This document shows, one piece after another, positions 32,387-33,209 of a stretch of DNA of 33,209 nt. The stretch covers positions 1 through 33,209 of the forward strand of contig JAFYCS010000028.1 of NCBI GenBank assembly GCA_017539565.1, read 5' to 3'. Both the position numbers and the translations under genes were made by a program. The notes under the pieces are model-generated. The model had not been told where the DNA came from, ran no database searches, and worked only from the letters and a program-made list of their open reading frames with translations. The DNA comes from Lachnospiraceae bacterium. GTDB taxonomy: Bacteria; Bacillota; Clostridia; Lachnospirales; Lachnospiraceae. Each line of letters starts with the position of its first letter. Position 1 is the first letter of the stretch.

Positions 32387-32475
32387 GGAACACGCTGAAT
32401 CGACCGGAGTGAAAGCAGTTGTAATGGTGTCTACGCTGCACCAATTGTCGTGGAGAGGGCTGCGTGATGAGTGGC

Positions 32476-32979
32476 TCAGATCAGTCCGTCTGCTTCCAGC
32501 TGTTCTAACAAGGCGGTGCAGCCTTCGATCACATCCCTGTAGGTCTCATCGAAACGTCCCGTATACCAGGGATCCGCAATACTTCTTCCGGGTCTGTCCG
32601 TATAATCCAGCAGCAGCCTGATCTTTCCTTCGATATCCGGTCCGGTGATACGCGTTGTATTTCTTATGTTCGCAGCATCCGCGCACAGCAGCAGATCGTA
32701 GTGTGAATAATCCGCGCGCGTTACCTGTCGGGCGCGTTTATTGCTGAAGTTTGTATAGGGCGTTTTTCCTATCCCGTGCTCCCTCAGCACCTTCTGAGCC
32801 GGCGGATAGATCGGATTTCCCACGCCCACCCAGATCTCCTCCGTGCTGGTCGCTGCAGACGCGATCTCAAATTTATCCTGTATACCACGTTTTTCCACCA
32901 TATCCTTCAAAACAAACTCGGATATAGGTGATCTGCATATATTGCCGTGGCAAATGAATAATATCTTGATTTTCTCCAT
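32476..32979 (-). CDS. Low-molecular-weight protein tyrosine phosphatase
   Basis: 167 residues. The P-loop CHGNICRSP holds catalytic Cys10 and Arg16, and the general acid is in DPWYTG (Asp136). It should dephosphorylate phosphotyrosine or a similar small-molecule phosphate in the cytoplasm. The start at 32979 (MEKIKILFICHGN) has AAAGGA upstream and places the P-loop at the usual distance. An in-frame ATG at 33054 would add 25 Pro-rich residues unlike the family. No tyrosine kinase or polysaccharide cluster is next to it. It lies immediately inside the probable end of an integrated element, so its promoter may have been affected by insertion. Confidence 0.9.
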   Translation of the reverse strand: MEKIKILFICHGNICRSPISEFVLKDMVEKRGIQDKFEIASAATSTEEIWVGVGNPIYPPAQKVLREHGIGKTPYTNFSNKRARQVTRADYSHYDLLLCADAANIRNTTRITGPDIEGKIRLLLDYTDRPGRSIADPWYTGRFDETYRDVIEGCTALLEQLEADGLI

Positions 32980-33040
32980 AAATCCTTTATTTTCAGGGGC
33001 TTGCGGGTTTTGCTCCATTGGCTTTGGTGGCATAATATAT

Positions 33041-33090
33041 GCATATTTTGGCATATTTTTGGCCCCAAAAGGTGTAAAAAAAGGTGTAAA
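33041..33090. repeat. Short direct repeats beside the recombinase gene
   Basis: GCATATTTTG and GCATATTTTTG lie in tandem at 33041-33061. AAGGTGTAAA occurs at 33069-33078 and 33081-33090. They sit between the phosphatase start and the 3' end of the tyrosine recombinase, where attachment-site arms or core often lie. Confidence 0.4.
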
Positions 33091-33107
33091 TCGATTGGCC
33101 TTACACC
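33076..33107 (-). terminator. Intrinsic terminator of the tyrosine recombinase gene
   Basis: Read leftward, GGTGTAA (33107-33101) pairs with TTACACC (33089-33083) across an 11-base loop and is followed by seven T (33082-33076). It starts 9 bp after the recombinase stop codon. Confidence 0.65.
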
Positions 33108-33115
33108 TCGGTTTT

Positions 33116-33209
33116 TTACACTACTTTCAGCCTTTTGAGCTCATCCTGTGCATCTTCGAAACCTATGTGGGTGTAAACATTCATCGTGGTTCCGATATCG
33201 GAGTGCCCC
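33116..33209 (-). CDS. Tyrosine recombinase/integrase, C-terminal end (runs off the window)
   Basis: The last 30 codons read GHSDIGTTMNVYTHIGFEDA and end QDELKRLKVV. GHSDIGTT followed by MNVYTH is the final catalytic block of phage- and transposon-type tyrosine recombinases: the His and the nucleophilic Tyr (in VYTH). These enzymes integrate and excise mobile elements at att sites. Only the 3' end is inside the window; the gene continues to the right. Its orientation, reading towards the phosphatase gene, with direct repeats and a terminator after the stop, suggests the left end of an integrated element lies at about 33.0-33.1 kb. Confidence 0.85.
   Translation of the reverse strand, partial: GHSDIGTTMNVYTHIGFEDAQDELKRLKVV

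Noticed and set aside
32387-32475. Gene or RNA in the gap between the hybrid kinase and the phosphatase
   Set aside because: No start with a ribosome site, no hairpin with a T run and no recognisable motif; I see nothing in it.
32980-33054. N-terminal extension of the tyrosine phosphatase from an upstream ATG
   Set aside because: The 25 extra residues are unlike the family, and the ATG at 32979 has a ribosome site and the standard distance to the P-loop.

Overview
The window reads as a chromosomal stretch of a Clostridia-type Bacillota, most likely a Lachnospiraceae relative. The reasons are AGGAGG-type ribosome sites, lipoproteins with LAGC/LAAC lipoboxes, many two-component and c-di-GMP signalling genes, MobA/MobL-type mobile remnants, and GGGGACGGTT intergenic hairpins. 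This placement is inference from gene style; no rRNA or tRNA gene is present. No CRISPR array or complete insertion sequence was seen. No gap between genes exceeds 300 bases.

Left edge (1-1260): a decayed mobile element. Three families of 11-bp phased repeats sit upstream of a promoter and a short terminated leader. They are followed by a DUF3847-type gene and a MobA/MobL relaxase cut off after 45 codons. A Nudix gene cut directly after its Nudix box abuts the first GGGGACGGTT repeat.

1.3-4.1 kb: two unrelated lipoproteins and a DXD glycosyltransferase. 4.07-8.1 kb: an AraC-type regulator divergent from a catabolic operon of two Gfo/Idh/MocA dehydrogenases and a TIM-barrel sugar phosphate isomerase/epimerase. 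The glycosyltransferase and AraC genes converge, and both C-termini are encoded by a fragment of the GGGGACGGTT repeat. 8.35-15.9 kb: an OmpR-type response regulator and histidine kinase, then an ABC ATPase, a MacB/FtsX-type permease and a secreted serine hydrolase. An 11-bp direct repeat upstream of the ABC genes is a plausible site for the regulator.

16.0-21.2 kb: a small charged protein, a Cache-type hybrid histidine kinase with two receiver domains, a solute-binding lipoprotein with no permease (4-bp overlap with the kinase), then a stand-alone EAL phosphodiesterase from its own promoter. This looks like a ligand-sensing module feeding c-di-GMP control. 21.3-24.8 kb (minus): a heterodimeric ABC exporter with one degenerate ATP site. 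24.9-28.8 kb: two tandem MutS-like ATPases, both with Asn in place of the Walker B Asp, followed by tcdA. 28.8-32.4 kb: a membrane diguanylate cyclase without the usual I-site, divergent from a membrane hybrid kinase with receiver and Hpt domains.

Right edge (32.5-33.2 kb): a low-molecular-weight tyrosine phosphatase, then short direct repeats, a terminator and the C-terminal 30 codons of a tyrosine recombinase reading leftward. A second integrated element probably begins here. The strongest leads are the MutS-like pair, the kinase/binding-protein/EAL module, the repeat family and its capture by two coding sequences, and the 11-bp arrays at the left edge.
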